Translations under genes and position numbers: made by a program
Assembly: GCF_017349355.1 (NCBI RefSeq)
Contig: NZ_JAFMPM010000008.1
Span: 744,001-808,000, forward strand
Direction: 5' to 3'
Length of the DNA: 64,000 nucleotides
DNA from: Thiothrix fructosivorans
GTDB taxonomy: Bacteria; Pseudomonadota; Gammaproteobacteria; Thiotrichales; Thiotrichaceae
The notes under the pieces: model-generated
Told to the model about the DNA's origin: nothing
What the model saw: only the letters and a program-made list of their open reading frames with translations
Databases searched by the model: none
Part shown: positions 7,993 to 16,587 of the stretch, piece after piece
Numbering within the stretch: position 1 is the stretch's first letter
How the letters are laid out: every line of letters begins with the position of its first letter

Positions 7993-8820
7993 TCAATAAC
8001 GCCCTTTAAAAAACAGCTCGTATAGCGTCAAGCCAATTTCAACCACGATCAAAATGGTGATATACCATTCCACCCGATGACTTTGCTGGGTTTGCAATAA
8101 ATCCAGCAAGGTTTCGGCGGTATTGGAGATCACCTCCAGTTTACGTTCCAGTGCCAGATGACGTTCGCGTAGTTCAAACTCATCTTCCAAGCGTAAATAC
8201 AAGCCTTCTAATTCGGGGCGTTCCCACAGCAAATCGGGTTTATCGGCGACTTCGGCACGCCCGACCATGCGTTGCTGGCTGAGTAAGGAGTCGCCGATAT
8301 AGGTGAGTAACACTTGCTTGGGTTGTCCTACACGCCCTTTTTTACTGAGATTTTGTGCTAGCGGTTCGATTTTCTCGAAGGTTTTGGTAAGCCGCCCTTC
8401 ATCGTCGGAGAGTACCGCACTGCGTGCCAGCATCTCTGCGACCAATTGCAGGCGTTGTATGGAGGTATCGTGTAGCCACAAGCTGCCGTCGGCATCCGCG
8501 CCTTCAAGTTTGTTAGGATCAATCCGCAAGTGTAGGGATTCTTCATCTGGGCGGTTGCGTGGCTCATGGGTTAGCGGTAACAGGCGTTGCAGGAATTGAT
8601 TTTCTTGCGCCATGGTCATGCCAAAAAACACCACGACGCCATAGCGGAATAGCACCACGCAACCGTTATCGGGGACGGCAATGGTGAGTGGGTTGATGGC
8701 AAGCGTTTCATCTGCACGGAACGGTTTGGCATCAATGCGACTGCCAATCAGCGTGGCATGAATACGAATGGTGTTATCTGATTGATGATTGAGTAGTAGA
8801 TTATTCACGTTATATTCCAT
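7993..8820 (-). CDS. RMD1/DUF155 family protein with C-terminal membrane anchor
   Basis: About 275 residues. The central GCVVLFRYGVVVFFGM and the helical LAQNLSKKGRVGQPKQVLL and DLLWERPELEGLYLRLEDEFELRERH segments are hallmarks of the DUF155/RMD1 family (yeast Rmd1, Sif2/3). A single hydrophobic helix near the C-terminus (WYITILIVVEIGLTLYELF) anchors it in the membrane after a predicted coiled coil. Mitochondrial relatives are linked to inner-membrane organisation and translation; the bacterial role is not known. I prefer ATG 8820; an upstream ATG at 8856 is in frame but lies next to the TnpB element end. Neither has a clear ribosome site. Confidence 0.7.
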   Translation of the reverse strand: MEYNVNNLLLNHQSDNTIRIHATLIGSRIDAKPFRADETLAINPLTIAVPDNGCVVLFRYGVVVFFGMTMAQENQFLQRLLPLTHEPRNRPDEESLHLRIDPNKLEGADADGSLWLHDTSIQRLQLVAEMLARSAVLSDDEGRLTKTFEKIEPLAQNLSKKGRVGQPKQVLLTYIGDSLLSQQRMVGRAEVADKPDLLWERPELEGLYLRLEDEFELRERHLALERKLEVISNTAETLLDLLQTQQSHRVEWYITILIVVEIGLTLYELFFKGRY

Positions 8821-8847
8821 TATGCCAATGTACAGTAAAAATTTTAC

Positions 8848-8990
8848 CGCAGTCATGTGAAGGATTCTTGACTTCCTCCCCTCCCTGAAGGAAGGGGATT
8901 CCTAATTCATCGAGAACCGGACGAATACACCGAAATGCACGCGCCACTGACATTCTCTCCAAAGGCTAACACCGCCCGTCCGGCGGCTAA
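8848..8990 (-). ncRNA. Predicted omega/reRNA of the TnpB element with guide at 8848-8867
   Basis: By analogy with characterised TnpB systems, the guide RNA overlaps the 3' end of tnpB and runs through the right-end hairpin (8878-8897). The first ~20 bases beyond the element end act as guide. If the element ends at GTCAA (8868), the guide would read GAATCCTTCACATGACTGCG on the minus strand. The 5' limit is a guess. Confidence 0.35.
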
Positions 8991-10190
8991 AATATTGCGA
9001 GCAGCGTTTACGTCACGGTCGTGGATTACCTTGCATTCAGGGCATTCCCAGACACGTACTGCCAATGGCAAACGATCAACTACACATCCACAACCACTGC
9101 ACCGCTTACTGGAGGGGAAGAACCTGCCGATTTCGACATATGTTCTTCCCGCCCAGTTTGCTTTGTACGCAAGCTGGCGGGTAAATTCACCCCAGCTTGC
9201 ATCGGCAATGTGCTTGGCTAATGTTGGGTTCTTAATCATGTTCTTCACGGCGAGGTTTTCAGCGCAAACCACTTGGTTCTCGTTAATCAGTTTGCGGGAC
9301 AGCTTGTGCAAGTTGTCCGAACGGCAATCGGCGATTTTCGCGTGAATACGGGCAACCTTGCGTTTGGCTTTCAGCCGGTTCTTGCTGCCGAGTTTCTTCT
9401 TGGCAAGACGACGTTGGTATTTCGCAAGTTTGGTCGCGTATTCTGCGGTATAGCGGGGATTGCCGGATTTGAAACCGTCAGAAGTGACGAACAAATCCTT
9501 GATGCCCACGTCGATGCCCACCTTGTTATCGGTAACGGGCAACAACGTGGCATCAAATTCACACAAGCAAGACACAAAATAGCGCCCTGCCTGATCTTTG
9601 GAAACGGTAATGGTGGTGGGATCGGACGGAAGCGTCTGACTCCATTTAATCGCCAAAGGCTGTTCACACTTTGCCAGTTTCAATTCACCGTTCTTAAAGG
9701 TGAACGCGCGGTAAGTGAATTCAGCCGACTGGCGGTGTTTTTTGGATTTAAAGACGGGATATTTCGCCCGACCTTCAAAGAAGTTTTTGAACGCGGTTTG
9801 CTGGTTTCGCAAGCATTGTTGCAACGGGACACTGGAGACTTCGTTCAGAAACAGCGACTCAGGCAATTTCTTGATGGCGGTCAATCGGGCATTCGCGCCC
9901 GTATAACCGATTTTTTCTTGCGTCTGATCATAGGCATCCGTGCGGTAACGCAAGATGCTGTTGTACACGTAGCGCACACAACCGAAGGTTTGCGCCAGCA
10001 GTTTTTCTTGTTGCTGGTCGGGGTAAAACCTGAACTTGTAGGCGCGTTTCGTTTGCATGGCTCTCAGTATAGTTGATGCGGTGAGTTATGCGTGTTTAAC
10101 CAAGATAGCTTAACTAAAGAGGAGCGAGAAGAGGGTCGGCTACTGCCGACGCGCTATCCCTCCCCGGCTATAAGGCCGGGGCATCTCGCG
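8868..10190 (-). mobile_element. IS200/IS605-type (IS1341-like) element carrying only tnpB
   Basis: A lone tnpB gene is flanked by the hairpin-bearing ends typical of these elements. At the right end (minus orientation) is the imperfect hairpin 8878-8897 followed by GTCAA ending at 8868. At the left end are two hairpins: GTCGGC/GCCGAC (10135-10150) and CCCCGGC/GCCGGGG (10162-10181). There is no tnpA transposase, so movement would need TnpA in trans. The outer boundaries are estimates. It sits between the divergent RMD1-like and acyltransferase genes, within about 10 bases of the latter's start codon. Confidence 0.75.
8907..10058 (-). CDS. tnpB: TnpB RNA-guided endonuclease (OrfB of IS200/IS605)
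   Basis: 383 residues, full family length. An N-terminal YKFRFYPDQQQEKLLAQTF segment is followed by the RuvC-like core with all three catalytic acids visible: GIDVGIKDL, CAENLAVKNM and the HDRDVNAARNI stretch. A zinc-finger CSGC...CPEC lies between the last two. The gene therefore looks intact and active. TnpB proteins cut DNA next to a short target-adjacent motif under guidance of an RNA read from the right end of their own element, which helps the element to be retained. The host genes on both sides are unrelated to it. Confidence 0.9.
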   Translation of the reverse strand: MQTKRAYKFRFYPDQQQEKLLAQTFGCVRYVYNSILRYRTDAYDQTQEKIGYTGANARLTAIKKLPESLFLNEVSSVPLQQCLRNQQTAFKNFFEGRAKYPVFKSKKHRQSAEFTYRAFTFKNGELKLAKCEQPLAIKWSQTLPSDPTTITVSKDQAGRYFVSCLCEFDATLLPVTDNKVGIDVGIKDLFVTSDGFKSGNPRYTAEYATKLAKYQRRLAKKKLGSKNRLKAKRKVARIHAKIADCRSDNLHKLSRKLINENQVVCAENLAVKNMIKNPTLAKHIADASWGEFTRQLAYKANWAGRTYVEIGRFFPSSKRCSGCGCVVDRLPLAVRVWECPECKVIHDRDVNAARNILAAGRAVLAFGENVSGACISVYSSGSR

Positions 10191-10198
10191 CAAGATGG

Positions 10199-10951
10199 AT
10201 GAAACAACTACGTCGTATCGTTCGGTTAAGTCGGTTTGGTTGGCATGTGCTGCAAGGCATGATTCTCACCTCAGGGTTGGGTCTGTTGCGCCAGACAGGG
10301 GATAGCGCCTTATACCAACGCATGATGCGGTGGTGGTTGGGCAAACTTGGGCGCATTCTCGCGGTACAGATGACGTGCACGGGTACACCTGCACCACAAG
10401 GTACGTTATTGGTCGCCAATCATATTTCATGGTTGGATATTCCCGTCTTAGGGGGCGTGGTTGCGCCGCGTTTTTTATCCAAGCAAGAAGTGCGTGGCTG
10501 GGCGGTGATTGGTTGGCTAGCCCAGCAAGCGGGGACATTGTTCATTACACGCGGCAAGGCGGGGGCAGCCACACAGGCATCCGCTGCGATTTTGGTAGCC
10601 TTGCAAGCGGGGCGTTCGGTATTACTGTTTCCCGAAGGCACGACCACCACTGGGGCGGATGTGGGAACGTTTCATGCGCGTTTGTTTGCCGCCGCGCTGG
10701 ATGCGGGTGTTGCGGTGCAACCGATCGCGCTGCGTTACGTGGGGAGTCAGGGTGAGCCGCATCCGATTGTACCTTTTGTTGGGCAACAATCGTTATGGGA
10801 CAACTTAACCGGCGTATTGCAAGAATCATCCATTGTGGTGCAGATACACTTTCTTGAACCGATTCCAAGCACTGCAATGAATCGCAAGGCGTTAGCGACG
10901 TTGTGCGAACAACGCATCAGGCAATCAATTCTTCATAAAACTGCCACATAA
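10199..10951 (+). CDS. 1-acylglycerol-3-phosphate acyltransferase family protein (PlsC/OlsA-like)
   Basis: A 250-residue membrane-associated acyltransferase. The NHxxxxD motif is seen as NHISWLD and the second substrate motif as FPEGTT, with an N-terminal hydrophobic stretch at about 17-35. The family transfers acyl chains to lysophosphatidic acid, or in the OlsA branch to lyso-ornithine lipid, another phosphorus-free lipid. The phosphate-starvation surroundings make the OlsA role attractive, but olsB is not nearby and the sequence alone does not decide. The start is uncertain: ATG 10199 lies about 10 bases beyond the TnpB element and has no good ribosome site, so insertion may have replaced the native leader. 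Confidence 0.72.
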   Translation: MKQLRRIVRLSRFGWHVLQGMILTSGLGLLRQTGDSALYQRMMRWWLGKLGRILAVQMTCTGTPAPQGTLLVANHISWLDIPVLGGVVAPRFLSKQEVRGWAVIGWLAQQAGTLFITRGKAGAATQASAAILVALQAGRSVLLFPEGTTTTGADVGTFHARLFAAALDAGVAVQPIALRYVGSQGEPHPIVPFVGQQSLWDNLTGVLQESSIVVQIHFLEPIPSTAMNRKALATLCEQRIRQSILHKTAT

Positions 10952-11018
10952 CGGTCAATTTTCAGCGTTACGCTCTTGCCCGTACAACAACCTTCCGAAC
11001 CCTGTTGAGGATATAGGC

Positions 11019-13277
11019 ATGAGCAATTTGGTTGATCCCGATGATATTGGTTACAACACCTCGAATAATCCGTCTTTTGAACAAATCCTCGAAGCCCGCA
11101 TGACCCGTCGGGGTTTGTTGCGGGGTAGTTTTGCGCTGATGGCAGCGTCTGTCATGGGCGCAAGTTTAAGTGGTTGCGGTAGTGATAATGCTGCCGTTGA
11201 AGGCACGGCGACTGCTACAACGACGGATACTGGTACAACGACGGATACTGGTACAAGCGGCTTGACGTTGAGCTTCAACCCTGTGGCGAAAAGTGTTGCG
11301 GATGCCTTGACTGTTCCGGCGGGTTACACCGCGACGGTGTTGATGGCAACCGGTGACCCACTCAACAATGCGACACCTGCTTACAGCAATTTAGGCACGG
11401 ATGATGCTGCCAGTTTTGAATTCCGAGTGGGCGACCACCATGACGGAATGCACTACTTCGGCTTGAATACCGCTGGTACGGGCATTGACAGCGGCAACGC
11501 TTCTAATGGCGTGCTGTGTTCTAATCACGAAGTTTCTGAAGATAAAGGTTTTATGCACGCAACGGGACAATCACGTCCTGTGGATGCTGATCTCACCAAA
11601 GGCGTGGATGCTGATGTGAATTTTGCGCGTCCAACGACTGAAATTGATAAGGAAGTTGCACTGCATGGCGTAACAGTCGTTAACGTTGTCAAAAATGGCA
11701 CTGCTTTCCAAGTTAACCGTAGTTCCGCTTTGAACCGTCGTATCAATGCCGCAACTGATATGGAATTGACCGGCCCTGCACGTAGCAGCGACCTGATGGT
11801 GACGGCTCATTCCACCGCTGGTACAAATACACGCGGCACCATCAATAACTGTGGCAACGGTTACACCCCATGGGGTACTTACCTGACCTGTGAAGAAAAC
11901 TGGGCCGGGTATTTCTACCGCCGTGAAGCCGATACGGTACGCACGGCTAAAGAAGTCGCGGCTTTCAAACGTTATGGCATGAGTAATGCGACTTCTGGGC
12001 GTTACAACTGGTCACGTCCGGGGTCAAGCGATACCACTGACTTGTACCGCCGCTGGAATGCGGGTGTAACGAGTACGACGGCTGCCAATGACTTCCGCAA
12101 TGTGGCAAACACGTTTGGTTGGATTGTGGAAATTGATCCGTTCAACCCAACCTCTATGCCGAAGAAGCGTACTGCTTTCGGGCGTTTCGGTCATGAAGGT
12201 TGCTGGCCTGCGAAGCCGGTTGTGGGTAAGCCGATTGTGTTCTACATGGGTGATGACTCGCGTAACGAATACATTTACAAATTCGTTTCCACCGCGCTGT
12301 GGAGTGCTACTGATGCGAATGCCGGAGCAGCCGCAGGCGATAAGTACATGGATTCTGGCAAGCTGTACGCTGCTAAGTTCAGTGCTGATGGCACAGGTAC
12401 ATGGGAGTTGTTGAGTCTGAGCAATACGAAGGTTGCTACTTACGCCAGCTATGCGTTTGCCAATGAAGCCGATGTCGTGATCAATGCCCGTATCGCTGCC
12501 GATGCAGTTGGCGCGACCAAGATGGATCGCCCAGAGTGGGGAGCCGTTAACCCGCTCAACGGCGAAGTTTACATGACCCTCACCAACAACGTGTCCAGCA
12601 GTGGGCGCGGTTCGGCGGCTGTACCGTTAGATGCGGCTAACCCGCGTTACTATTCCGATGCGAAAGGGACAACGACGAGCAAAGGCAACGTCAATGGTCA
12701 CATTATCCGCTGGAAAGAATCAGGTGGCGATCATGCGGCGACTGCTTTCAACTGGGATATTTACCTGTTCGGGGCGCAAGCGGATGCTGCCGCAGACGTT
12801 AACCTGTCAGGTTTGACGGCTGAAAACGACTTCTCCAGTCCTGATGGTTTGTGGTTCAGCTACGCCACACCGGGTTTATTATGGGTACAAACCGACGATG
12901 GTTATTACACCGATACCACCAACTGCATGATGTTGGCAGCCGTTCCGGGTACGGTGGGTGACGGTGCAGAAACGACGATTAACAACCAAGGTGTGCCTTC
13001 CGGTCAAACAGCGGTTAAAACCCGTGCAGGCAAAAAAGCTAGCACCACGGTATTACGTCGCTTCCTCGTTGGCCCTAAAGATTGCGAAATCACTGGGATT
13101 GCCGAAACGCCAGATGGCAAGGCGATTTTCGTCAATATCCAACATCCCGGCGAAAACAGCACATCGGCTACTGATCCAACCCAGTTCACCAGTCATTGGC
13201 CAGCGGGTGGTTCGGCGCGTCCGCGTTCTGCAACCGTGGTGATTACCCGTAACGACGGTGGCAAAGTCGGCGTTTAA
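11019..13277 (+). CDS. phoX: PhoX-type alkaline phosphatase, Tat-exported (DUF839)
   Basis: 752 residues. The twin-arginine signal TRRGLLRG (29-36) precedes a hydrophobic run and a lipobox-like LSGC (Cys53), so the enzyme is exported folded and may be lipid-anchored. A short Thr/Gly/Asp linker encoded by an 18-bp tandem repeat (11217-11252) follows. The DUF839 core shows the family marks SNHE, TCEENWAGYF, a GxFGHEGC stretch, MGDDSRNEYIYKF and SPDGLWF. PhoX enzymes use an iron-calcium centre to release phosphate from phosphomonoesters outside the cytoplasm. It lies 67 bases after the acyltransferase; a convincing Pho box was not found in that gap, so it may be read from upstream. Confidence 0.9.
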   Translation: MSNLVDPDDIGYNTSNNPSFEQILEARMTRRGLLRGSFALMAASVMGASLSGCGSDNAAVEGTATATTTDTGTTTDTGTSGLTLSFNPVAKSVADALTVPAGYTATVLMATGDPLNNATPAYSNLGTDDAASFEFRVGDHHDGMHYFGLNTAGTGIDSGNASNGVLCSNHEVSEDKGFMHATGQSRPVDADLTKGVDADVNFARPTTEIDKEVALHGVTVVNVVKNGTAFQVNRSSALNRRINAATDMELTGPARSSDLMVTAHSTAGTNTRGTINNCGNGYTPWGTYLTCEENWAGYFYRREADTVRTAKEVAAFKRYGMSNATSGRYNWSRPGSSDTTDLYRRWNAGVTSTTAANDFRNVANTFGWIVEIDPFNPTSMPKKRTAFGRFGHEGCWPAKPVVGKPIVFYMGDDSRNEYIYKFVSTALWSATDANAGAAAGDKYMDSGKLYAAKFSADGTGTWELLSLSNTKVATYASYAFANEADVVINARIAADAVGATKMDRPEWGAVNPLNGEVYMTLTNNVSSSGRGSAAVPLDAANPRYYSDAKGTTTSKGNVNGHIIRWKESGGDHAATAFNWDIYLFGAQADAAADVNLSGLTAENDFSSPDGLWFSYATPGLLWVQTDDGYYTDTTNCMMLAAVPGTVGDGAETTINNQGVPSGQTAVKTRAGKKASTTVLRRFLVGPKDCEITGIAETPDGKAIFVNIQHPGENSTSATDPTQFTSHWPAGGSARPRSATVVITRNDGGKVGV

Positions 13278-13322
13278 GTGTTTAAGGAAAGCGAGTTATA
13301 AATAAAGGTGTTTTCAGTTTTT

Positions 13323-13343
13323 AGCCCGGTTAACCGCCGGGCT
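13323..13343 (+). terminator. Intrinsic terminator after phoX
   Basis: AGCCCGG (13323-13329) pairs with CCGGGCT (13337-13343) and is followed by a run of T. It separates phoX from the regulator gene downstream. Confidence 0.85.
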
Positions 13344-13360
13344 TTTTTATTTGTGGAGTT

Positions 13361-13382
13361 TTGTCATCGAATTGACACACAA
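13361..13382 (+). promoter_or_regulatory. Probable Pho box upstream of phoB
   Basis: Two 11-bp units, TTGTCATCGAA / TTGACACACAA, lie 45 bases before the phoB start. The first matches the consensus CTGTCA with one change; the second is weaker. Autoregulation of phoB through such a site is the rule in enterobacteria and pseudomonads. Confidence 0.55.
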
Positions 13383-13427
13383 TTCGGGTTAAATCCCTGA
13401 ATAAAATGGAATTCAGACAGGTTTAAC

Positions 13428-14114
13428 ATGAGCACAATCCTGATTGTCGATGACGAGCAGCCCATCCGTAATATGGTCGGTTTTGCTTTAGGGCGAGCGG
13501 GTTTCGCACTTCGCGAAGCCGCTGATGCTGAACAGGCTTACGCTGAAATTGAGCGCCAACGCCCCGAACTGATCCTTATGGACTGGATGCTACCGGGAAC
13601 GAGCGGCTTGGACATCGTGCGGCGTTTACAACGTGACATTCACACCCAAGACATTCCGGTGATTATGCTCACCGCCCGCACGGAAGAAAACGACAAAATC
13701 AATGGCTTCAAAGCGGGTATTGATGATTACATCAGCAAACCGTTTTCACCCGCTGAATTGATTGCACGGATACAAGCGGTATTACGGCGCACTAATCACA
13801 CCCAGCCTGCTGAAACTATCGACTTTAAAGGGTTGAGTTTAGACCCACTTAGCCATCGTGTAACCGCCAATGATGTGGTACTTGACTTTGGCCCTACCGA
13901 ATTTCGCTTGCTGAAATTTTTTATGCAGCACCCCGACCGTGTGTATACCCGCGAGCAATTGTTGGATAACGCGTGGGGGCGCAATGTGTACGTGGAAGAG
14001 CGTACTGTGGATGTGCATATTCTGCGTCTACGCAAAACGTTAGCACCGCACGGTTTTGAGCAGTACATCCAAACCGTGCGCGGCGCGGGCTACCGTTTTT
14101 CGCCGCTGGCTTAA
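13428..14114 (+). CDS. phoB: Phosphate regulon response regulator PhoB
   Basis: 228 residues: a receiver domain (1-120) with the acidic pocket VDDE (8-11), phospho-acceptor Asp in LILMDWMLPG, Thr in MLTAR and Lys in YISKPF, then an OmpR/PhoB winged helix (about 130-228) with GPTEFRLLKFFM, VYTREQLLDNAWG, EERTVDVHILRLRK and VRGAGYRF. The recognition helix is of the PhoB type. Phosphorylated PhoB binds the 11-bp repeats seen around this window. The sensor kinase gene phoR, usually next door, is absent: the following gene is a glycosyltransferase with its own Pho box. The kinase must be encoded elsewhere. Confidence 0.9.
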   Translation: MSTILIVDDEQPIRNMVGFALGRAGFALREAADAEQAYAEIERQRPELILMDWMLPGTSGLDIVRRLQRDIHTQDIPVIMLTARTEENDKINGFKAGIDDYISKPFSPAELIARIQAVLRRTNHTQPAETIDFKGLSLDPLSHRVTANDVVLDFGPTEFRLLKFFMQHPDRVYTREQLLDNAWGRNVYVEERTVDVHILRLRKTLAPHGFEQYIQTVRGAGYRFSPLA

Positions 14115-14120
14115 ACACAA

Positions 14121-14142
14121 TCGTCATAAAAACGTCACGGTC
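14121..14142 (+). promoter_or_regulatory. Pho box upstream of the glycosyltransferase-ppk operon
   Basis: TCGTCATAAAA / ACGTCACGGTC are two adjacent 11-bp repeats with GTCA at 14123 and 14134. The site begins 7 bases after the phoB stop codon and 57 bases before the GTG start of the next gene. Confidence 0.7.
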
Positions 14143-14198
14143 TTGCAGTATTGACCCCGCAAAATGACGGGTATATTCACTATAGGACGTGGTTTTTT

Positions 14199-15377
14199 GT
14201 GTCTAAGCCCCCTCTGCAACTTGTTATCTCCCAGACCCGTTTGGCGGTTGTCACGGAAACGTGGCCACCGGAAATCAATGGGGTGGCGCATACCATTAGC
14301 CATTTGGTGAATGGCTTGCGGCTGCGGGGCGGTTATCACCTTCAGTTGGTGCGCCCACGTCAAGGTGGGGATGACAAAGCCTGTCGCGAAGACGGTTTTC
14401 AAGAATACCTCGTCACGGGGCTAACGTTGCCGTTTTACAAAGAAGTGCGCCTTGGGTTTCCGCAATACCACGCGCTGCAACGTTTGTGGAAAAAGCAGCG
14501 CCCCGACATCGTGCAAATCGTGACCGAAGGGCCGTTGGGGTATTCGGCGATGAAAGCAGCGAAAAAGCTCGGTATTCCCGTGATCAGCGATTTTCACACC
14601 AATTTTGATCAGTACAGCCGCTATTACCGTTTGAGCGGGTTTTTCAATCTGGCGAAACGTTATTTGCGCCATGTGCATAACCAAACGCTGGTGACGCTTG
14701 TACCGACCCGCGAATTGCAGCAGCAACTCACCGCCAGTGGTTACACCAAACTGGGCATTTTGGAACGGGGTATCGACACGGTGCAATTCAACCCCGCACG
14801 GCGTAGTCATGCGTTGCGGTCGCGTTTAGGCATTCGCCCCGAACAATTGCTGGTCACGTTGGTATCACGCATGGCGCAGGAAAAAAATCTTGATTTGGCA
14901 TTTGTGGCATTTCGTGCCATTCAACAACACGTTCCCGATGCGCGTTTTCTGCTGGTCGGCGATGGCCCCGAACGCAAACGCTTGCAGGAAGCCTACCCCG
15001 ATGGCTTATTTGTGGGGATGCAAACGGGCAGTGCCTTGGCAGAACATTACGCCAGTGGCGATGTGTTTTTGTACCCCAGCACCAGCGAAACGTTTGGCAA
15101 TGTGGTGTTGGAAGCGATGGCAAGCGGCTTGCCCGTCGTTACCTTCGATTATGCTGCCGCCCACGAATACTTGCGTTACGGGCAAAACGGTATGGCAGTG
15201 CCGTTAGATGATAACGCCGCTTTTGTGCAAGCCAGCGTGCAGTTGGCATTAGCCCCTGCTTTACGCCAAGCCCAAGGTCTGGCAGCGCGTGACACAGCGT
15301 TGACTTTGAGTTGGACGAAGGTGGTGGAACGCCTGCATCAAACGCTCCAAACCCTGTTACACGAGGTACGCCCATGA
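14199..15377 (+). CDS. GT4 family glycosyltransferase (probable glycolipid synthesis)
   Basis: 392 residues with a two-domain GT-B fold. The N-terminal ETWPPEINGVAHTISHLV and FYKEVRLGFP resemble MgtA/SQD2-type transferases that act on diacylglycerol. The C-terminal nucleotide-sugar site has SRMAQEKNLDLAF, LVGDGPERKRL and the ExxGxxxxEAMASGLPVV block (STSETFGNVVLEAMASG). With PhoB control and lipid-remodelling neighbours, I infer it makes a phosphorus-free glycolipid from diacylglycerol; the sugar donor cannot be read. I chose GTG 14199, preceded by AGGA at 14184-14187, over a TTG at 14151 lying close to the Pho box. Its stop overlaps the PAP2 gene by 4 bases. Confidence 0.75.
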   Translation: MSKPPLQLVISQTRLAVVTETWPPEINGVAHTISHLVNGLRLRGGYHLQLVRPRQGGDDKACREDGFQEYLVTGLTLPFYKEVRLGFPQYHALQRLWKKQRPDIVQIVTEGPLGYSAMKAAKKLGIPVISDFHTNFDQYSRYYRLSGFFNLAKRYLRHVHNQTLVTLVPTRELQQQLTASGYTKLGILERGIDTVQFNPARRSHALRSRLGIRPEQLLVTLVSRMAQEKNLDLAFVAFRAIQQHVPDARFLLVGDGPERKRLQEAYPDGLFVGMQTGSALAEHYASGDVFLYPSTSETFGNVVLEAMASGLPVVTFDYAAAHEYLRYGQNGMAVPLDDNAAFVQASVQLALAPALRQAQGLAARDTALTLSWTKVVERLHQTLQTLLHEVRP

Positions 15378-15907
15378 AGTTGTTACATCGCTTGAATGAC
15401 CGTGAAATTCCATTGTGCCTGCTGTTCAACCGGATCAATCACCTTAAACCGATCAGCCTATTGTTTGCGGCGGTGAGTCGCTTGGGGAATGGCGTGTTTT
15501 GGTACGTGCTCATGCTGATGTTGCCGCTGATTTATGGCGGGGCAGCGCTGCAAGTCACGTTACACATGGGTTTGGTTGGGCTGGTGGGACTATTGATCTA
15601 CAAATGGCTGAAAACATCGACGGAACGGGTACGCCCCTACAATCATAACGGCGATATTTTCCAAAACGTGGTGGCGCTCGATCAGTTTAGTTTTCCGTCG
15701 GGGCATACCTTGCACGCGGTGAGTTTTACCTTGGTATTGCTGTATTACTACCCGGAATGGGCGTTGCTGGTCGTGCCGTTTGCGGTGTTGGTGGCGTTGT
15801 CGCGGGTGATCTTGGGGCTGCATTACCCCAGTGATGTGCTGATGGGGGCGTTGCTGGGCGCGGGTTTGGCACAAGGCAGTTTTTGTATGTGGTCTTGCTT
15901 GATTTAG
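15374..15907 (+). CDS. PAP2 family membrane phosphatase
   Basis: 177 residues, about five membrane helices. The three PAP2 signature motifs are intact: KTSTERVRP, FPSGHTLH and SRVILGLHYPSD, holding the catalytic histidines. Members dephosphorylate phosphatidic acid, undecaprenyl pyrophosphate or similar lipids on the membrane surface. Translationally coupled to the preceding glycosyltransferase (ATGA overlap), it could provide diacylglycerol for glycolipid and betaine-lipid synthesis while freeing phosphate; this is inference from context. Part of the PhoB-box operon starting at 14199. Confidence 0.78.
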   Translation: MKLLHRLNDREIPLCLLFNRINHLKPISLLFAAVSRLGNGVFWYVLMLMLPLIYGGAALQVTLHMGLVGLVGLLIYKWLKTSTERVRPYNHNGDIFQNVVALDQFSFPSGHTLHAVSFTLVLLYYYPEWALLVVPFAVLVALSRVILGLHYPSDVLMGALLGAGLAQGSFCMWSCLI

Positions 15908-15918
15908 GAGGATGAGTC

Positions 15919-16587
15919 ATGACATTACAACCTGTAACACTCGAAGGGCGTTTGGTACGGCTTGAACCCCTGAGCGAAGCGCATCTGCCGGAACTATTTG
16001 ACGCTGCCCGTAACGAACACATTTGGAAATACATGTTCTACGGCGATATGCGTGAACAGGCGCAGATGGAGGCGTTCGTGACGCAGGCGATTCGGTTGCG
16101 CGAAGCCGGTACGGATCTGCCGTTCGCGGTGATCGACAAAGCGTCTGGGCGCACGATTGGCAGCACCCGTTTCCGCGATATTTGCATGAAACACATGAAG
16201 CTAGAGATTGGCGGTACGTGGTATGCGCCCGAATACCAACGCAGCGGCGTTAATCTCGAAAGCAAATACTTGCTGTTGCGCCATGCGTTTGAAACCTTCG
16301 GGATTTTGCGAGTGCAGTTCAAGACAGACATTCGCAATGCGCGTTCGCGTCAATCCTTAGAAAAAATGGGTGCGACTCAGGAAGGTATTTTGCGCCGCAG
16401 TGCGATCATGCCGGATGGAGTCATCCGCGATACAGCTATCTACAGTATCCTTGACACGGAGTGGGGCATGGTTAAACAAGGCATTGAAACTCGCCTGCAA
16501 CGTCACGCCCCGCATCACCTACACGCTTTATTGGAATCAGGACATTATCGCTCGCATGACACGACACATTCCCACAACAAGCACTGA
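15919..16587 (+). CDS. GNAT acetyltransferase, RimJ/RimL type
   Basis: 222 residues with the RimJ/RimL-like N-terminus (VTLEGRLVRLEPLSEAHLPEL) and the acetyl-CoA-binding region GGTWYAPEYQRSGVNLESKYLLL followed by VQFKTDIRNARSRQSLEKMGATQEG. Such enzymes acetylate protein or small-molecule amino groups; the substrate is unknown. AGGAGG precedes the ATG. It lies in the operon between the PAP2 phosphatase and ppk, and its last 32 bases overlap the ppk start. Confidence 0.75.
   Translation: MTLQPVTLEGRLVRLEPLSEAHLPELFDAARNEHIWKYMFYGDMREQAQMEAFVTQAIRLREAGTDLPFAVIDKASGRTIGSTRFRDICMKHMKLEIGGTWYAPEYQRSGVNLESKYLLLRHAFETFGILRVQFKTDIRNARSRQSLEKMGATQEGILRRSAIMPDGVIRDTAIYSILDTEWGMVKQGIETRLQRHAPHHLHALLESGHYRSHDTTHSHNKH

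Noticed and set aside
9273-10076. Long open frame on the plus strand opposite tnpB
   Set aside because: It is the antisense shadow of an intact tnpB with clear RuvC motifs; the translation has no family features and no ribosome site.
10951-11018. Possible Pho box before phoX (GGTCAA and later CAGCGTTA)
   Set aside because: Only one half-match and no second TCA core at 11-base spacing; too weak to list.
16502-16520. GTCA/ATCA pair just upstream of ppk as an internal Pho box
   Set aside because: Spacing is 12 and the site lies in the coding end of the GNAT gene; ppk is more simply read from the operon promoter.
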